Under the pieces are notes generated by a model. It was not told the DNA's origin, did no database searches, and saw only the letters and a list, made by a program, of their open reading frames with translations. A program made the translations under genes and the position numbers. From Lachnospiraceae bacterium (GTDB lineage: Bacteria > Bacillota > Clostridia > Lachnospirales > Lachnospiraceae), in assembly GCA_017399685.1 (NCBI GenBank), contig JAFQBM010000040.1, forward strand, positions 310,001 through 374,000: a DNA stretch of 64,000 nt, given 5' to 3'. Each line of letters begins with the position of its first letter. The first letter of the stretch is position 1. Below are positions 54,910-64,000 of the stretch, piece after piece.

Positions 54910-55422
54910 ATGGTACAAGTAGGAATTATTATGGGAAGCGATTCGGACCTTCCTGTTATGTCAAATGCTGCAAAGATGTTAGATGATTTAGGAGTTGAGT
55001 ATGAACTAACCATAGTTTCTGCCCATAGAACACCAGATAAACTGGTAGAGTACGCAAAAACTGCAAAAGAACGCGGATTAAAAGTAATTATTGCCGGAGC
55101 CGGTGGTGCTGCACATTTACCTGGTATGGTGGCTTCCATGACTACATTACCGGTAGTTGGCGTACCGGTTCAGACTAAGGCATTAGGAGGAGTAGATTCT
55201 TTATATTCTATTGTTCAGATGCCACCAGGAATCCCAGTGGCTACCGTTGCCATCAATGGAGCATTAAATGCAGGACTATTAGCAGCTAAAATTTTAGCTA
55301 CTAATGATGAAGCATTAAGCCAGAAGGTTTCTGATTATGCAAAGAGTTTAAAAAATATGGTGGATGAAAAAGCAAAGAAATTAGAAGACATCAAATATCA
55401 GGCCTATTTAGAACAAATGTAA
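54910..55422 (+). CDS. purE: N5-CAIR mutase
   Basis: A 170-residue class I PurE. The active-site sequence is [10 protein letters not shown], then SAHRTPDKL, then [12 protein letters not shown]. Works in sequence with PurK. Confidence 0.96.
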   Translation: MVQVGIIMGSDSDLPVMSNAAKMLDDLGVEYELTIVSAHRTPDKLVEYAKTAKERGLKVIIAGAGGAAHLPGMVASMTTLPVVGVPVQTKALGGVDSLYSIVQMPPGIPVATVAINGALNAGLLAAKILATNDEALSQKVSDYAKSLKNMVDEKAKKLEDIKYQAYLEQM

Positions 55423-55567
55423 TGGAAAATGTATTTTCTTATAGAAAAAACGAAAAAGGTATGGTATATTAGTTTTGCAACTACATAATAATGTGGTGCA
55501 GAAAATGAAATTTAAAAGCGTAGGACAAGATTACAAAGAAACGTGTTAATTTAAGGAGGATAATCAA

Positions 55568-56593
55568 ATGGATTACAAAAATGCCGGAGTTGATATTGAA
55601 GCAGGATATAAGTCAGTAGAACTTATGAAAAAGCATGTTCAGGCTACCATGCGTCCAGAAGTATTAACAAACATTGGAGGTTTTTCTGGTGCATTTTCAA
55701 TGAAGAAATTTAAAGATATGGAAAATCCAACTTTAGTATCAGGAACAGATGGTGTTGGAACAAAGTTGAAATTAGCTTTCCTTATGGATAAACATGACAC
55801 GATTGGAATTGATTGTGTTGCGATGTGTGTAAATGATATTGCATGTGCAGGTGGAGAACCTTTGTTTTTCTTAGATTACATTGCATGTGGTAAGAACGTA
55901 CCAGAAAAGATTGCTACTATCGTAAGCGGTGTAGCAGAAGGTTGTTTGCAATCTGATGCGGCATTAGTTGGTGGTGAAACGGCAGAAATGCCTGGATTTT
56001 ATCCGGAAGATGAATACGATTTAGCTGGTTTTGCAGTTGGCGTTGTAGATGAAAAGGATTTAATTACAGGAAAAGAATTAGATGGTGATGAAGTGATTAT
56101 CGGTATTGCTTCCAGTGGAGTACATAGTAATGGATTTTCGCTGGTTCGTAAAGTATTTGATATGACCAAAGAATCTTTAGATACTTATTATGATGAATTA
56201 GGAAAGACCTTAGGAGAAGCATTACTTGCACCAACTAAGATTTATGTAAAGGCTTTAAGAAGTGTAAAAGAATCCGGTGTTAAGATTATGGCTTGCAGCC
56301 ATATTACTGGCGGTGGTTTTTATGAAAACATTCCAAGAATGCTTCCAGATGGAATCCGTGCAGTGATTGACAAGAACAGCTATGAAGTACCAGCTATCTT
56401 TAAGTTAATGGCGAAAAAGGGAAATATTCAGGAAGAAATGATGTACAATACCTATAATATGGGTGTAGGTATGATGATTGCAGTTGCGAAAGAAGACGTT
56501 GACAAGGCAATTAAGGCATTAGAAACAGCAGGAGAAACTGCTTTTGTAGTTGGTCATACAGAAGTTGGAGAAAAGGGTGTAACATTATGTTAA
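55568..56593 (+). CDS. purM: AIR synthetase
   Basis: A 341-residue ATP-dependent cyclase. [13 protein letters not shown] and [12 protein letters not shown] are the substrate and metal segments. A 145-base gap after purE may hold a promoter (TGGTATATTAG near 55460). It overlaps purN by seven bases. Confidence 0.95.
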   Translation: MDYKNAGVDIEAGYKSVELMKKHVQATMRPEVLTNIGGFSGAFSMKKFKDMENPTLVSGTDGVGTKLKLAFLMDKHDTIGIDCVAMCVNDIACAGGEPLFFLDYIACGKNVPEKIATIVSGVAEGCLQSDAALVGGETAEMPGFYPEDEYDLAGFAVGVVDEKDLITGKELDGDEVIIGIASSGVHSNGFSLVRKVFDMTKESLDTYYDELGKTLGEALLAPTKIYVKALRSVKESGVKIMACSHITGGGFYENIPRMLPDGIRAVIDKNSYEVPAIFKLMAKKGNIQEEMMYNTYNMGVGMMIAVAKEDVDKAIKALETAGETAFVVGHTEVGEKGVTLC

Positions 56594-57213
56594 GAGTAGC
56601 AGTATTGGTATCTGGTGGAGGTACGAATTTACAGGCGATTATAGATGGTGTTCAGAATGGAACTATTACGAATACCCAGCTTGTTGGAGTAATTTCTAAT
56701 AATAAATCCGCTTATGCACTGGAACGTGCAAAAAATCATGATATCCCTTCAATCTGTGTATCTCCGAAAGATTATGAAAACAGGGAAAAATTCAATGATG
56801 CCTTATTAAAAGCAGTGGATGATTTAAAACCTGATTTGGTGGTATTAGCAGGATGTCTGGTTATCATTCCGGAAAAAATGATTGATGCCTATGAAAATCG
56901 TATTATTAACATTCATCCATCTTTAATTCCTTCTTTTTGCGGTACTGGTTATTATGGACTTACTGTACATGAAACGGTGCTGGAAAGAGGCGTAAAGGTA
57001 ACAGGTGCTACGGTTCATTTTGTAGATAAAGGAACGGATACCGGTCCGATTATTTTCCAACAGCCGGTGATGATAAAGCAGGATGATACAAAGGAAGTAT
57101 TGCAGCAAAGAGTGATGGAAGAAGCAGAGTGGATACTACTACCAAAAGCCATTGACTATATCGCAAACGGAAAGATAAAAGTGGAACAAAATAAAGTAAT
57201 CATAGAAGAATAA
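56587..57213 (+). CDS. purN: Phosphoribosylglycinamide formyltransferase
   Basis: A 208-residue folate-dependent formyltransferase. Catalytic Asn and His in NIHPSLIP and Asp in DKGTDTGP are present, with VSGGGTNLQ at the start. Confidence 0.95.
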   Translation: MLRVAVLVSGGGTNLQAIIDGVQNGTITNTQLVGVISNNKSAYALERAKNHDIPSICVSPKDYENREKFNDALLKAVDDLKPDLVVLAGCLVIIPEKMIDAYENRIINIHPSLIPSFCGTGYYGLTVHETVLERGVKVTGATVHFVDKGTDTGPIIFQQPVMIKQDDTKEVLQQRVMEEAEWILLPKAIDYIANGKIKVEQNKVIIEE

Positions 57214-57227
57214 CGAGGAGAAAAAGC

Positions 57228-58499
57228 ATGAAAGTACTAATCGTTGGCGGTGGCGGACGAGAACATGCCATTGTATGGAAAGTTGCACAAAGTAAAAAAG
57301 TAGATAAGATATATTGTGCACCGGGAAATGCCGGAATTGCACAATTGGCTGAATGTGTTTCTATCGCAGCTACGGATATTGAAAAATTAGTTGCATTTGC
57401 GAAAGAAGAAGCTATAGATTTAACTATAATTGGAATGGATGACCCATTGGTAATGGGTGTTGTGGATGCTTTTGAAGCAGAAGGATTAAGAGTATTCGGA
57501 CCAAGAAAGAATGCTGCTGAAATTGAGGGTTCCAAGGCATTTTCAAAGGATTTAATGAAGAAGTATCACATTCCTACCGCTGCATATGAAACCTTTGATA
57601 ATCCGGAAGCAGCCATTGCTTACCTGGAAACTGCGGATATGCCGATTGTATTAAAAGCAGATGGCCTTGCGTTAGGAAAAGGTGTATTAATCTGTAATAC
57701 CTTAGAAGAAGCCAAAGAAGGCGTAAAGACTCTTATGTTAGATAAGCAGTTTGGTTCCGCAGGAGACAGAATTGTAATTGAAGAATTTATGACAGGAAGA
57801 GAAGTTTCTGTATTATGTTTTTGCGATGGTAAGAGCATTAAAACCATGACTTCTGCCCAGGATCATAAGAGAGCCAAGGATGGCGACCAGGGACTAAATA
57901 CCGGTGGTATGGGTACTTTTTCTCCAAGCCCATTCTATACAGAAGAAATCCATGAATTCTGCAAAAAGGAAATCTATCAAAAAACCATGGATGCCATGGC
58001 AGCAGAAGGCAGACCTTTTGTTGGTGTATTGTTCTGTGGTCTTATGATTACTCCGAAGGGTGTTAAGGTGTTGGAATATAATGCCAGATTTGGTGACCCT
58101 GAAACTCAGGTAGTGTTACCAAGAATGAAAAATGATATCGTAGATGTATTTGAAGCATGTATCGATGGTAAACTGGATGAAATCGATTTACAATTTGAAG
58201 ACAATGCTGCTGTATGTGTTGTTTTGGCATCAGATGGATATCCGGAACATTACGAAAAAGGATTTGTAATCAGTGGATTCGAACAGTTCGAAAACAAAGA
58301 TGGTTATTATGTATTTCATGCAGGTACTAAGCAGACAGAGGAAGGGATTGTTACCAATGGAGGTCGTGTATTAGGTGTGACAGCAAAGGGTGAAGATTTA
58401 AGAAAAGCCCGTGCTAATGCTTATGAAGCTACCAAATGGATTGAATTCGAAAATAAATATATGAGAAATGACATCGGTAAAGCGATAGACGAACAATAG
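57228..58499 (+). CDS. purD: Phosphoribosylamine-glycine ligase
   Basis: A 423-residue ATP-grasp enzyme. Typical sequences are GGGGREHAIVWK, CAPGNAGI, LKADGLALGKGV and NARFGDPETQ. It ends the purine run purK-purE-purM-purN-purD; purF, purL, purC and purH are elsewhere. Confidence 0.95.
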   Translation: MKVLIVGGGGREHAIVWKVAQSKKVDKIYCAPGNAGIAQLAECVSIAATDIEKLVAFAKEEAIDLTIIGMDDPLVMGVVDAFEAEGLRVFGPRKNAAEIEGSKAFSKDLMKKYHIPTAAYETFDNPEAAIAYLETADMPIVLKADGLALGKGVLICNTLEEAKEGVKTLMLDKQFGSAGDRIVIEEFMTGREVSVLCFCDGKSIKTMTSAQDHKRAKDGDQGLNTGGMGTFSPSPFYTEEIHEFCKKEIYQKTMDAMAAEGRPFVGVLFCGLMITPKGVKVLEYNARFGDPETQVVLPRMKNDIVDVFEACIDGKLDEIDLQFEDNAAVCVVLASDGYPEHYEKGFVISGFEQFENKDGYYVFHAGTKQTEEGIVTNGGRVLGVTAKGEDLRKARANAYEATKWIEFENKYMRNDIGKAIDEQ

Positions 58500-58514
58500 T
58501 CAAAAACGTATCTG

Positions 58515-58561
58515 AATCCCCTGACCATGGAGGAATGAGTCCCAAGGTCAGGGGATTTTTG
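58515..58561 (+). terminator. Terminator of purine genes
   Basis: AATCCCCTGACC (58515-58526) pairs perfectly with GGTCAGGGGATT, then TTTT. Confidence 0.85.
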
Positions 58562-58686
58562 TCGTATTAGAAAAAAATATTGATATTTATGATGATTTCA
58601 AGCAAAAAATATGATACAATCATAAAAGATGTGCAAAATGGTAAAGCCATCTGAAGATTTTGCATGAGATAAGGAGTGTGGATAGA

Positions 58687-60837
58687 ATGCGCTTTTTAAA
58701 AAAGCGACAGATTACTTTTTTTGTGCTGATGATAGCTTTGGTATCGATTATTTTTATACCAATGCTTGCGGGACTTGCAAGTGCCACAGAGCAGAAAAAA
58801 GGTGTTGTAAACGAAAATGCCCCCAATGGATTAAATGTCAGAACAGGGGCTGGAACTACTTATGATAAATTAACCTATAATGGCGTAAACGTAAAGATAG
58901 GCATGGGGACGGAAGTTATTATTTTGGATGAAGTAACTGTGAATAATGTGAACAATCCAAGATGGTATGAGATAGAATTTACATATGAAAATACAAAATT
59001 ACAAGGATTTGTTTCTGCTTCTTATATTACCATAACACAGATGCCGGATTCAGGTAGTACGGAAGATACGACAGAAGAACCTGGTGACGTGGAATTATCA
59101 GACGAAGAATTTGAGGTAATGCTGGAGGAAGAAGGATTTCCTTCAAGTTATAAGGTTTATTTAAGGGAACTTCATGAGAAACATCCGGATTGGAAATTTA
59201 AAGCATTACAAACCGGATTAGCATGGGATGTTGTTGTAGAAAATGAAAAATCGAAACAAGGAAGAATCCGTAATACCATTTCCTGCATACGACCGATTTC
59301 CTATCGTTCTACAGAAGCACTTTACGATTGGGCAACAGATACTTACTATCCATATGATGGAGCTGGTAATAATTCCTGGTATGCAGTATCAGATGATGTA
59401 TTGAAATATTATCTGGACCCTCGTAATTTTTTAAACGAAACCCAGATTTTCCAATTTGAAAGCCTGGCATATTCTGCGGATACGCAAACCAAAGAAGGAG
59501 TAGAAGCTATTTTAAGCGGAAGTTTCATGAGCAACACAGAAATTACTTATGAGGGACAGACGTATTTATATTCTGATGCCTTTATGGCAGCAGCAGAATA
59601 TTCGAAAGTGAGTCCGTATCATTTGGCTTCCAGAGTCAGACAAGAAGTAGGAGCTTCTGGTAGTGGTTCTACTTCTGGTACAAATTCTACCTATCCTGGA
59701 ATTTATAATTTTTATAACATAGGAGCCAATGACTCTGCTACAGGAGGAGCCGTACTAAATGGATTAAAATGGGCTTCTGATGCAACCGGAAAAGCTTCTG
59801 AATATTTACTCCCATGGACAAGTCAATACATTTCCATAAAAGGTGGCTCATACTATTTAGGAAAGAATTATATTAATAAAGGACAATACACATTATATTT
59901 AGAAAAGTTTGATGTGGAAATTACGAATGGGCTATACGCTCATCAGTACATGACGAATGTAGAAGCACCTAAAAGTGAGGCGACAAAGATGTACTCTGCA
60001 TATGAGAGTTATGATATGCTGGATACTCCAATGACCTTTGTAATTCCGGTATACTTAAATATGCCTTCAAAAGTTTGTGCCTTACCTGAATCTACAGGAA
60101 GTCCAAATAACTGGTTGAAATCACTGACATTAAGTAATGCTGATTTAACACCGACTTTTAAAGCGAATCAGGTAAATGAATACGATTCTATTGTAGAATA
60201 TGATGTGAAATCCCTGGAGATTTCCGCTGCAACAGTAAACAGTAATGCTAAGATTGAAATTTCTGGTATTCAGACTGGAAAGAACAGTGTAACACAAAAA
60301 GTAGATTTAGAGGTTGGAATCAATCGTATTCCGATTCGTGTTACAGCTCAAAATGGTGATGTAAGGGAGTATGTGCTTACCGTTGTCCGAAAAGAAGTAG
60401 AAAATATTTCTGAATTATTTGGGGATGAATTTCATTTTGATCAGCAAAATAAAGTGATTTCTGGTGTTTTACCAGACATGACAGTGGGAGAATTTATAGA
60501 AAAACTAGGTATGTCAACCGAATATCAGCCAAAGATTTACCGGGATAATCAGGAGAAGAAAAATTCAGATAATATAGCAACATCAGATCAATTAAAAGTT
60601 GAAGTATCTGGTGAAGAGATAACATATCAAATCATGATTTATGGAGATGTAAATGGTGATGGCAGTATCAATGCCATTGATTTACTGGCGGTCAGAAAAG
60701 AAATTATGAATCCTGGTACATTAACAGATCTTTATAAAAAAGCAGCAAATGTAGATAAAAATGAAGCTGGAATTAATGCTGTTGATTTATTAATGATTCG
60801 TAAGCATATCCTAAAAGAATATACTATAGAACAATAA
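58687..60837 (+). CDS. Secreted glucosaminidase-like hydrolase with dockerin
   Basis: 716 residues. A signal peptide (helix to about residue 30, cut near ASA-TEQ) is followed by an SH3b domain (about 38-115), a glucosaminidase/N-acetylmuramidase-like domain (about 155-430, with RVRQEVGASGSG and YNFYNIGAND), and a cadherin-like beta sandwich (about 475-570). At the C-terminus, dockerin-like repeats (654-716) read DVNGDGSINAIDLLAVRKEI and NVDKNEAGINAVDLLMIRKH. The first Ca loop is canonical; the second has one extra residue. ATG 58687 has AAGGAG ten bases upstream. The next gene encodes a cohesin, so this enzyme is probably docked to it at the surface. Confidence 0.82.
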   Translation: MRFLKKRQITFFVLMIALVSIIFIPMLAGLASATEQKKGVVNENAPNGLNVRTGAGTTYDKLTYNGVNVKIGMGTEVIILDEVTVNNVNNPRWYEIEFTYENTKLQGFVSASYITITQMPDSGSTEDTTEEPGDVELSDEEFEVMLEEEGFPSSYKVYLRELHEKHPDWKFKALQTGLAWDVVVENEKSKQGRIRNTISCIRPISYRSTEALYDWATDTYYPYDGAGNNSWYAVSDDVLKYYLDPRNFLNETQIFQFESLAYSADTQTKEGVEAILSGSFMSNTEITYEGQTYLYSDAFMAAAEYSKVSPYHLASRVRQEVGASGSGSTSGTNSTYPGIYNFYNIGANDSATGGAVLNGLKWASDATGKASEYLLPWTSQYISIKGGSYYLGKNYINKGQYTLYLEKFDVEITNGLYAHQYMTNVEAPKSEATKMYSAYESYDMLDTPMTFVIPVYLNMPSKVCALPESTGSPNNWLKSLTLSNADLTPTFKANQVNEYDSIVEYDVKSLEISAATVNSNAKIEISGIQTGKNSVTQKVDLEVGINRIPIRVTAQNGDVREYVLTVVRKEVENISELFGDEFHFDQQNKVISGVLPDMTVGEFIEKLGMSTEYQPKIYRDNQEKKNSDNIATSDQLKVEVSGEEITYQIMIYGDVNGDGSINAIDLLAVRKEIMNPGTLTDLYKKAANVDKNEAGINAVDLLMIRKHILKEYTIEQ

Positions 60838-60854
60838 GGAAAGGAAGATGTAGT

Positions 60855-62552
60855 GTGAAAAGGAAAATTCTATCAGCGTTCATTTGCATTATCATGCTTA
60901 TTTCGCTGTTTCCTCAAAAGGTAAACGCAGAAACAGCAGGGGCTTCCATAGCAGTTTCAAGTTCCAGTATTGAAGTAGGAGAAACTGTCACATTAACAGT
61001 TCGTTTGAATAGTGATGTTGAGATAGGCTCTTATCAGGTGACATTGGCATATGATTCGTCGTTGCTTGAGTATGTTGGCGGAGAAGCAAGTGGTGGAGCT
61101 GGAACGTTGACGGTAGCGAATTACTTGGATACACCAAAGAAAAATGTTTCTTTTGACCTGAAGTTTAAGGGATTGGCGACAGGAACTGCGAAAGTTGAAA
61201 CTACAGACGGAATGGTAGTGGCCTATTCTACTATGGATGGCATGTCATTTACCCATCAAGGTGTAAAGGTTGAAGTAACTGCTTCCTCAGGGACAACTTC
61301 TACAGAAGAAGGAAATGAAAGTACTGAAAATACAGAGGATGAACCATCAAGCCTTTCTAAAGATGCAGATTTATATTCTTTAGCGGTTTCTCCTGGTAGT
61401 ATTTCACCGGCGTTTCATAAAGATACCACCCAGTATCAGATTAATGTAGAGGAAGATGTAGAAGAATTAGTGGTAAGTGCAGTAGCCAACGACCCGGATG
61501 CCGTTGTTACCGTAAATGGTAATAAAAATTTAATCAATGATGTAAATCAGGTGACAGTCATTGTAACTGCTCCTGCAGGTAATAAAAAGACATATTCCTT
61601 AAGTGTAGTGAAAGGTGACACCACTGAAGGGCCGGAATTGGATGGTGAAAAAGTGGAAGTAACCATAGATGGAAAAACATTGTCTTTTATCACCAATACC
61701 CAGGGGGTCGTACCACCGGAAGGTTTTTCTTCTGCCTATGCAGAGTATGATGGAAAAAGTGTATTGGTATTTCGTTCTGAGAATGAAAAAGTTACCATTG
61801 CTTGTTTGGTAGATGAAAATGAAGCGAATTATTGGTATATGTATGATGAAGACAAGAATACCTTTCTTCCTTATATTGAGCTTCAATCCGAGAACAACCG
61901 TTATGTTTTGTTGGATCTACCAGAGGAAGAATCCTGGCCGGAAGGAACAAGTAAGACCACGATAGAAATTGATGGAAGAAGCGTGGAATCCTTGGGATTT
62001 TCTGACAGCGACACTACGAATATGTATTTGATTTATGTTACTAATATAGAAGGTAACACTGGCTTTTATCGATACGACCAAATGGAAGGAACTTTTCAAC
62101 GTTATGTAGGGGAAACAAAACAGGATGCAGAAACTGCTGGTGTATCGAATGAAAACAATACAAACAATTACGAGAAATATAATAAAATATTAAAAGGATG
62201 GGCATTATTGTCTATTGTTATTATTTTATTGCTTTTAGGTATTATTTTTATCATTTCTACCAAGAAGAGTGATGAAGAAATGGAAGATGAAGACTTAGAA
62301 GAGGAAGAAGAGTATATAGGTAAAAACAAGATGACATTCCGTAGACAAGAGGAAGAAGGTCTGGATATGTCTGAATTGGCTGCTACTTTAGACATTGATT
62401 TGTCAAAAAACGAACATATAGAAAAAGAAAATGATATGGAATTTATTCAGAGTATTCTGGATGGGGAAGATGAAATCGAAACGATTCTTCCGGAAGATTT
62501 GGACAACTTACCAAAAGTTAGCCGTTATAACAACGATAAAGACTGGCTGTAA
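60855..62552 (+). CDS. Membrane-anchored cohesin-domain protein
   Basis: 565 residues from a GTG start (GGAAG upstream). Signal peptide to about residue 25 (ends VNA-ETA). A cohesin-like domain follows (about 28-150: EVGETVTLTVRLNSDVEIGS, YDSSLLEYVGG, VSFDLKFKGLATGTAKV), then a cadherin-like sandwich (about 170-260), an unassigned domain, one membrane helix (about 449-469) and an acidic cytoplasmic tail of about 95 residues. It lies 17 bases after the dockerin hydrolase, so both are made together. Inferred role: receptor for the dockerin of the first protein. Confidence 0.8.
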   Translation: MKRKILSAFICIIMLISLFPQKVNAETAGASIAVSSSSIEVGETVTLTVRLNSDVEIGSYQVTLAYDSSLLEYVGGEASGGAGTLTVANYLDTPKKNVSFDLKFKGLATGTAKVETTDGMVVAYSTMDGMSFTHQGVKVEVTASSGTTSTEEGNESTENTEDEPSSLSKDADLYSLAVSPGSISPAFHKDTTQYQINVEEDVEELVVSAVANDPDAVVTVNGNKNLINDVNQVTVIVTAPAGNKKTYSLSVVKGDTTEGPELDGEKVEVTIDGKTLSFITNTQGVVPPEGFSSAYAEYDGKSVLVFRSENEKVTIACLVDENEANYWYMYDEDKNTFLPYIELQSENNRYVLLDLPEEESWPEGTSKTTIEIDGRSVESLGFSDSDTTNMYLIYVTNIEGNTGFYRYDQMEGTFQRYVGETKQDAETAGVSNENNTNNYEKYNKILKGWALLSIVIILLLLGIIFIISTKKSDEEMEDEDLEEEEEYIGKNKMTFRRQEEEGLDMSELAATLDIDLSKNEHIEKENDMEFIQSILDGEDEIETILPEDLDNLPKVSRYNNDKDWL

Positions 62553-62565
62553 TATAAAATGATTT

Positions 62566-62648
62566 CTCTCACTGTTAGATATAAAATCTTTCATTATTCA
62601 TAACATGAATAATCGTGGATTATTTAATAGTGGGAGTTTTCTTTTTTT
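62566..62648 (+). terminator. Composite terminator after cohesin gene
   Basis: CTCTCACTGTTA (62566-62577) pairs with TAATAGTGGGAG (62625-62636, G-U pairs). An inner ATTATTCAT/ATGAATAAT stem lies inside, followed by a T run. Confidence 0.65.
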
Positions 62649-62666
62649 ACTGAAAAGCAGCCTTTC

Positions 62667-62708
62667 TTGACATAAAATGCTATTTGTTATAATATATATA
62701 TAACAAAT
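62667..62708 (+). promoter_or_regulatory. Promoter and palindromic operator of GntR gene
   Basis: TTGACA at 62667-62672 and extended TGTTATAAT (-10 at 62688-62693). The perfect inverted repeat ATTTGTTATA (62682-62691) / TATAACAAAT (62699-62708) overlies the -10 box, the expected place for self-repression by a GntR-type protein. Confidence 0.7.
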
Positions 62709-62723
62709 ACAGGGAGGGATAGC

Positions 62724-63101
62724 ATGTATTTTGAAATAGACTTTAATAGTGACGAAGCCATATACATGCAGCTTCGAAACCAGATTATCTTACAAATTGC
62801 AAAAGAAACAATCAAAGATGGTGAATCTCTCCCCTCTGTACGCCAGTTAGCCAATAGTTTAGGTGTAAACATGCATACAGTAAATAAGGCATATACTATA
62901 TTAAAACAAGATGGATATTTAAAACTGGATCGAAGAAAAGGTGCGGTTGTTTGTGTGGAAATTACAGATAAATCCGCTTATGCTCAGGAAATGTGCAAAG
63001 ATTTTGAAGTAATGGTTGCCCAGGCGAAGTGTATGGATATATCCGTAGAAGAGATACATTGTATGATTGAAAAAATATATAAAGACCTGACGGATTCGTA
63101 A
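62724..63101 (+). CDS. GntR-family repressor, YtrA-like short form
   Basis: A 125-residue transcription factor. Winged helix-turn-helix at about 10-75 ([36 protein letters not shown]). The short helical C-terminus lacks a large ligand domain, as in the YtrA subfamily, which often controls ABC exporters; here the gene that follows is a Clp ATPase. GGGAGGG precedes ATG. Confidence 0.85.
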   Translation: MYFEIDFNSDEAIYMQLRNQIILQIAKETIKDGESLPSVRQLANSLGVNMHTVNKAYTILKQDGYLKLDRRKGAVVCVEITDKSAYAQEMCKDFEVMVAQAKCMDISVEEIHCMIEKIYKDLTDS

Positions 63102-63132
63102 AAAGGATGCCGTTTTTGGATTGGAGGAATTT

Positions 63133-64000
63133 ATGAAACAGTATACAAAAAGTGCTAAAAAGGTTTTGCAGGAGGCCAAGAAGAGTGCCATTGCTTTTGA
63201 ACACGAATATATTGGAAGCGAGCATATTTTATTAGGGTTATGCAAGGAAAAAAATGGTGTTGCTGCGAAAGTTTTAGCAGAAAATGAAGCCTTTGCAGAG
63301 AAAATAGAAGAATTAATGGAACAGGTAATAGGTAAAGAAACAGAACTTTTGGTGAAGGGAACCATGGAATATACACCAAAAGTAGAGAAAATGCTAGACC
63401 AGGCATTTGCAATGGCACAAAAAGACTCACTTCCTGAAATTGGTACAGAACATATATTAGCGGCTTTGCTTAAGGACAGTGATTGTGTTGCAGTACGAAT
63501 GCTGAATACCATAGGAACAAATCTGCAAAAACTTTATATAGATTTAAAAGTTGCCTGTGGACAAGATCCCAACTTAGCTAAAACAGAATATAACAGTCAG
63601 AAAAATAAAAATAAGAAATCCAGTACCCCTATGATAGATCAATATGCCAAAGATTTGACCATGGCTGCGAAAGATGGTAAATTAGACCCAGTCATAGGAA
63701 GAAAAAATGAAATGGAACGAGTGATACAAATTCTATCTCGTAGAACGAAGAATAATCCATGTCTGGTAGGAGAACCGGGTGTTGGAAAAACAGCAATTGT
63801 GGAAGGCTTGGCTGCATATATTGTAGAAGGACAGGTTCCAAAAGATTTACAGGACAAAAAGATAATGTCCTTGGACTTGGCAGCCATGATAGCAGGTTCC
63901 AAGTACAGAGGAGAATTTGAAGAGAGAATCAAACGCCTGATAAAAGAAGTTCAGAATGATGGAAATATTTTATTGTTTATCGATGAAATTCATACTATTA
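63133..64000 (+). CDS. clpC: ClpC-like AAA+ chaperone, cut by window end
   Basis: ATG 63133 (GGAGG upstream) opens a frame that runs off the window after 289 codons. N-terminal Clp repeat pair ([31 protein letters not shown], and a second copy with [10 protein letters not shown]), then the first AAA domain with Walker A GEPGVGKT (213-220), [12 protein letters not shown] and Walker [10 protein letters not shown]. This is the ATPase that unfolds substrates for ClpP. The rest, including the second ATPase, lies beyond 64000. It follows the GntR gene by 31 bases and is probably in its operon. Confidence 0.9.
   Translation, partial: MKQYTKSAKKVLQEAKKSAIAFEHEYIGSEHILLGLCKEKNGVAAKVLAENEAFAEKIEELMEQVIGKETELLVKGTMEYTPKVEKMLDQAFAMAQKDSLPEIGTEHILAALLKDSDCVAVRMLNTIGTNLQKLYIDLKVACGQDPNLAKTEYNSQKNKNKKSSTPMIDQYAKDLTMAAKDGKLDPVIGRKNEMERVIQILSRRTKNNPCLVGEPGVGKTAIVEGLAAYIVEGQVPKDLQDKKIMSLDLAAMIAGSKYRGEFEERIKRLIKEVQNDGNILLFIDEIHTI

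Overview
The window looks like chromosomal DNA of a low-GC anaerobic Firmicute, most likely a Lachnospiraceae-type Clostridium. Supporting signs are the AT-rich codon use, strong AGGAGG ribosome sites, consensus sigma-A promoters, a tyrosine T-box leader, a 2-hydroxyacyl-CoA dehydratase activase system, EFR1-type ferrodoxin, DUF6110/DUF6142-like small proteins, a YesN-type regulator with a sugar ABC transporter, and cohesin/dockerin modules. No rRNA, tRNA or CRISPR array was recognised.

Layout. 1-19.5 kb: phosphofructokinase, an HD hydrolase, an EF-G-like GTPase, a flavodoxin/ferredoxin fusion, a membrane-bound XRE regulator, a YefM-YoeB toxin-antitoxin pair, a split CoA-dehydratase activase system, a P-type metal ATPase with its small partner, a deoxyinosine/uracil glycosylase, a diguanylate cyclase, and an NfrB-like glycosyltransferase with a C-terminal MshEN (c-di-GMP-binding type) domain. 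19.5-25.7 kb: a decaying accessory island. It holds an esterase remnant, a macrodomain pseudogene with an internal deletion, an intact bacterial PARG-type protein, and a large TerB_N / DEDDh exonuclease / TerB-like / BRCT reading frame broken by two opposite frameshifts. It ends with a transposase remnant fused onto a truncated tyrosine phosphatase gene.

25.8-37 kb: a GGDEF-EAL-GGDEF protein on the minus strand, then a chemoreceptor, an AraC-type response regulator and a ChvE/Ggu-type sugar ABC transporter, all on the plus strand. 37.2-42.6 kb: a 1805-residue surface protein with a beta-helix (pectate-lyase-like) domain. 42.7-45.1 kb: T-box, tyrS and an unknown possible nuclease. 45-50 kb: pyrimidine operon pyrC-pyrF-pyrK-pyrD-pyrE. 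50-53.7 kb: small membrane proteins, an HD hydrolase and an M29-like aminopeptidase. 53.7-58.5 kb: purine genes purK-purE-purM-purN-purD. 58.6-62.6 kb: an adjacent pair, a secreted glucosaminidase ending in a dockerin-like module and a membrane-anchored protein beginning with a cohesin-like module. 62.7-64 kb: a GntR regulator and a ClpC-like ATPase that runs off the window.

The most interesting items are (i) the cohesin/dockerin gene pair, which suggests a two-protein device that holds a peptidoglycan hydrolase at the cell surface; (ii) the TerB_N-exonuclease-TerB-BRCT fusion with compensating frameshifts, one at an in-frame A-rich slippery heptamer; and (iii) the c-di-GMP/NfrB-type glycosyltransferase module. 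All function calls rest on motif and family recognition by eye; no database search was run.
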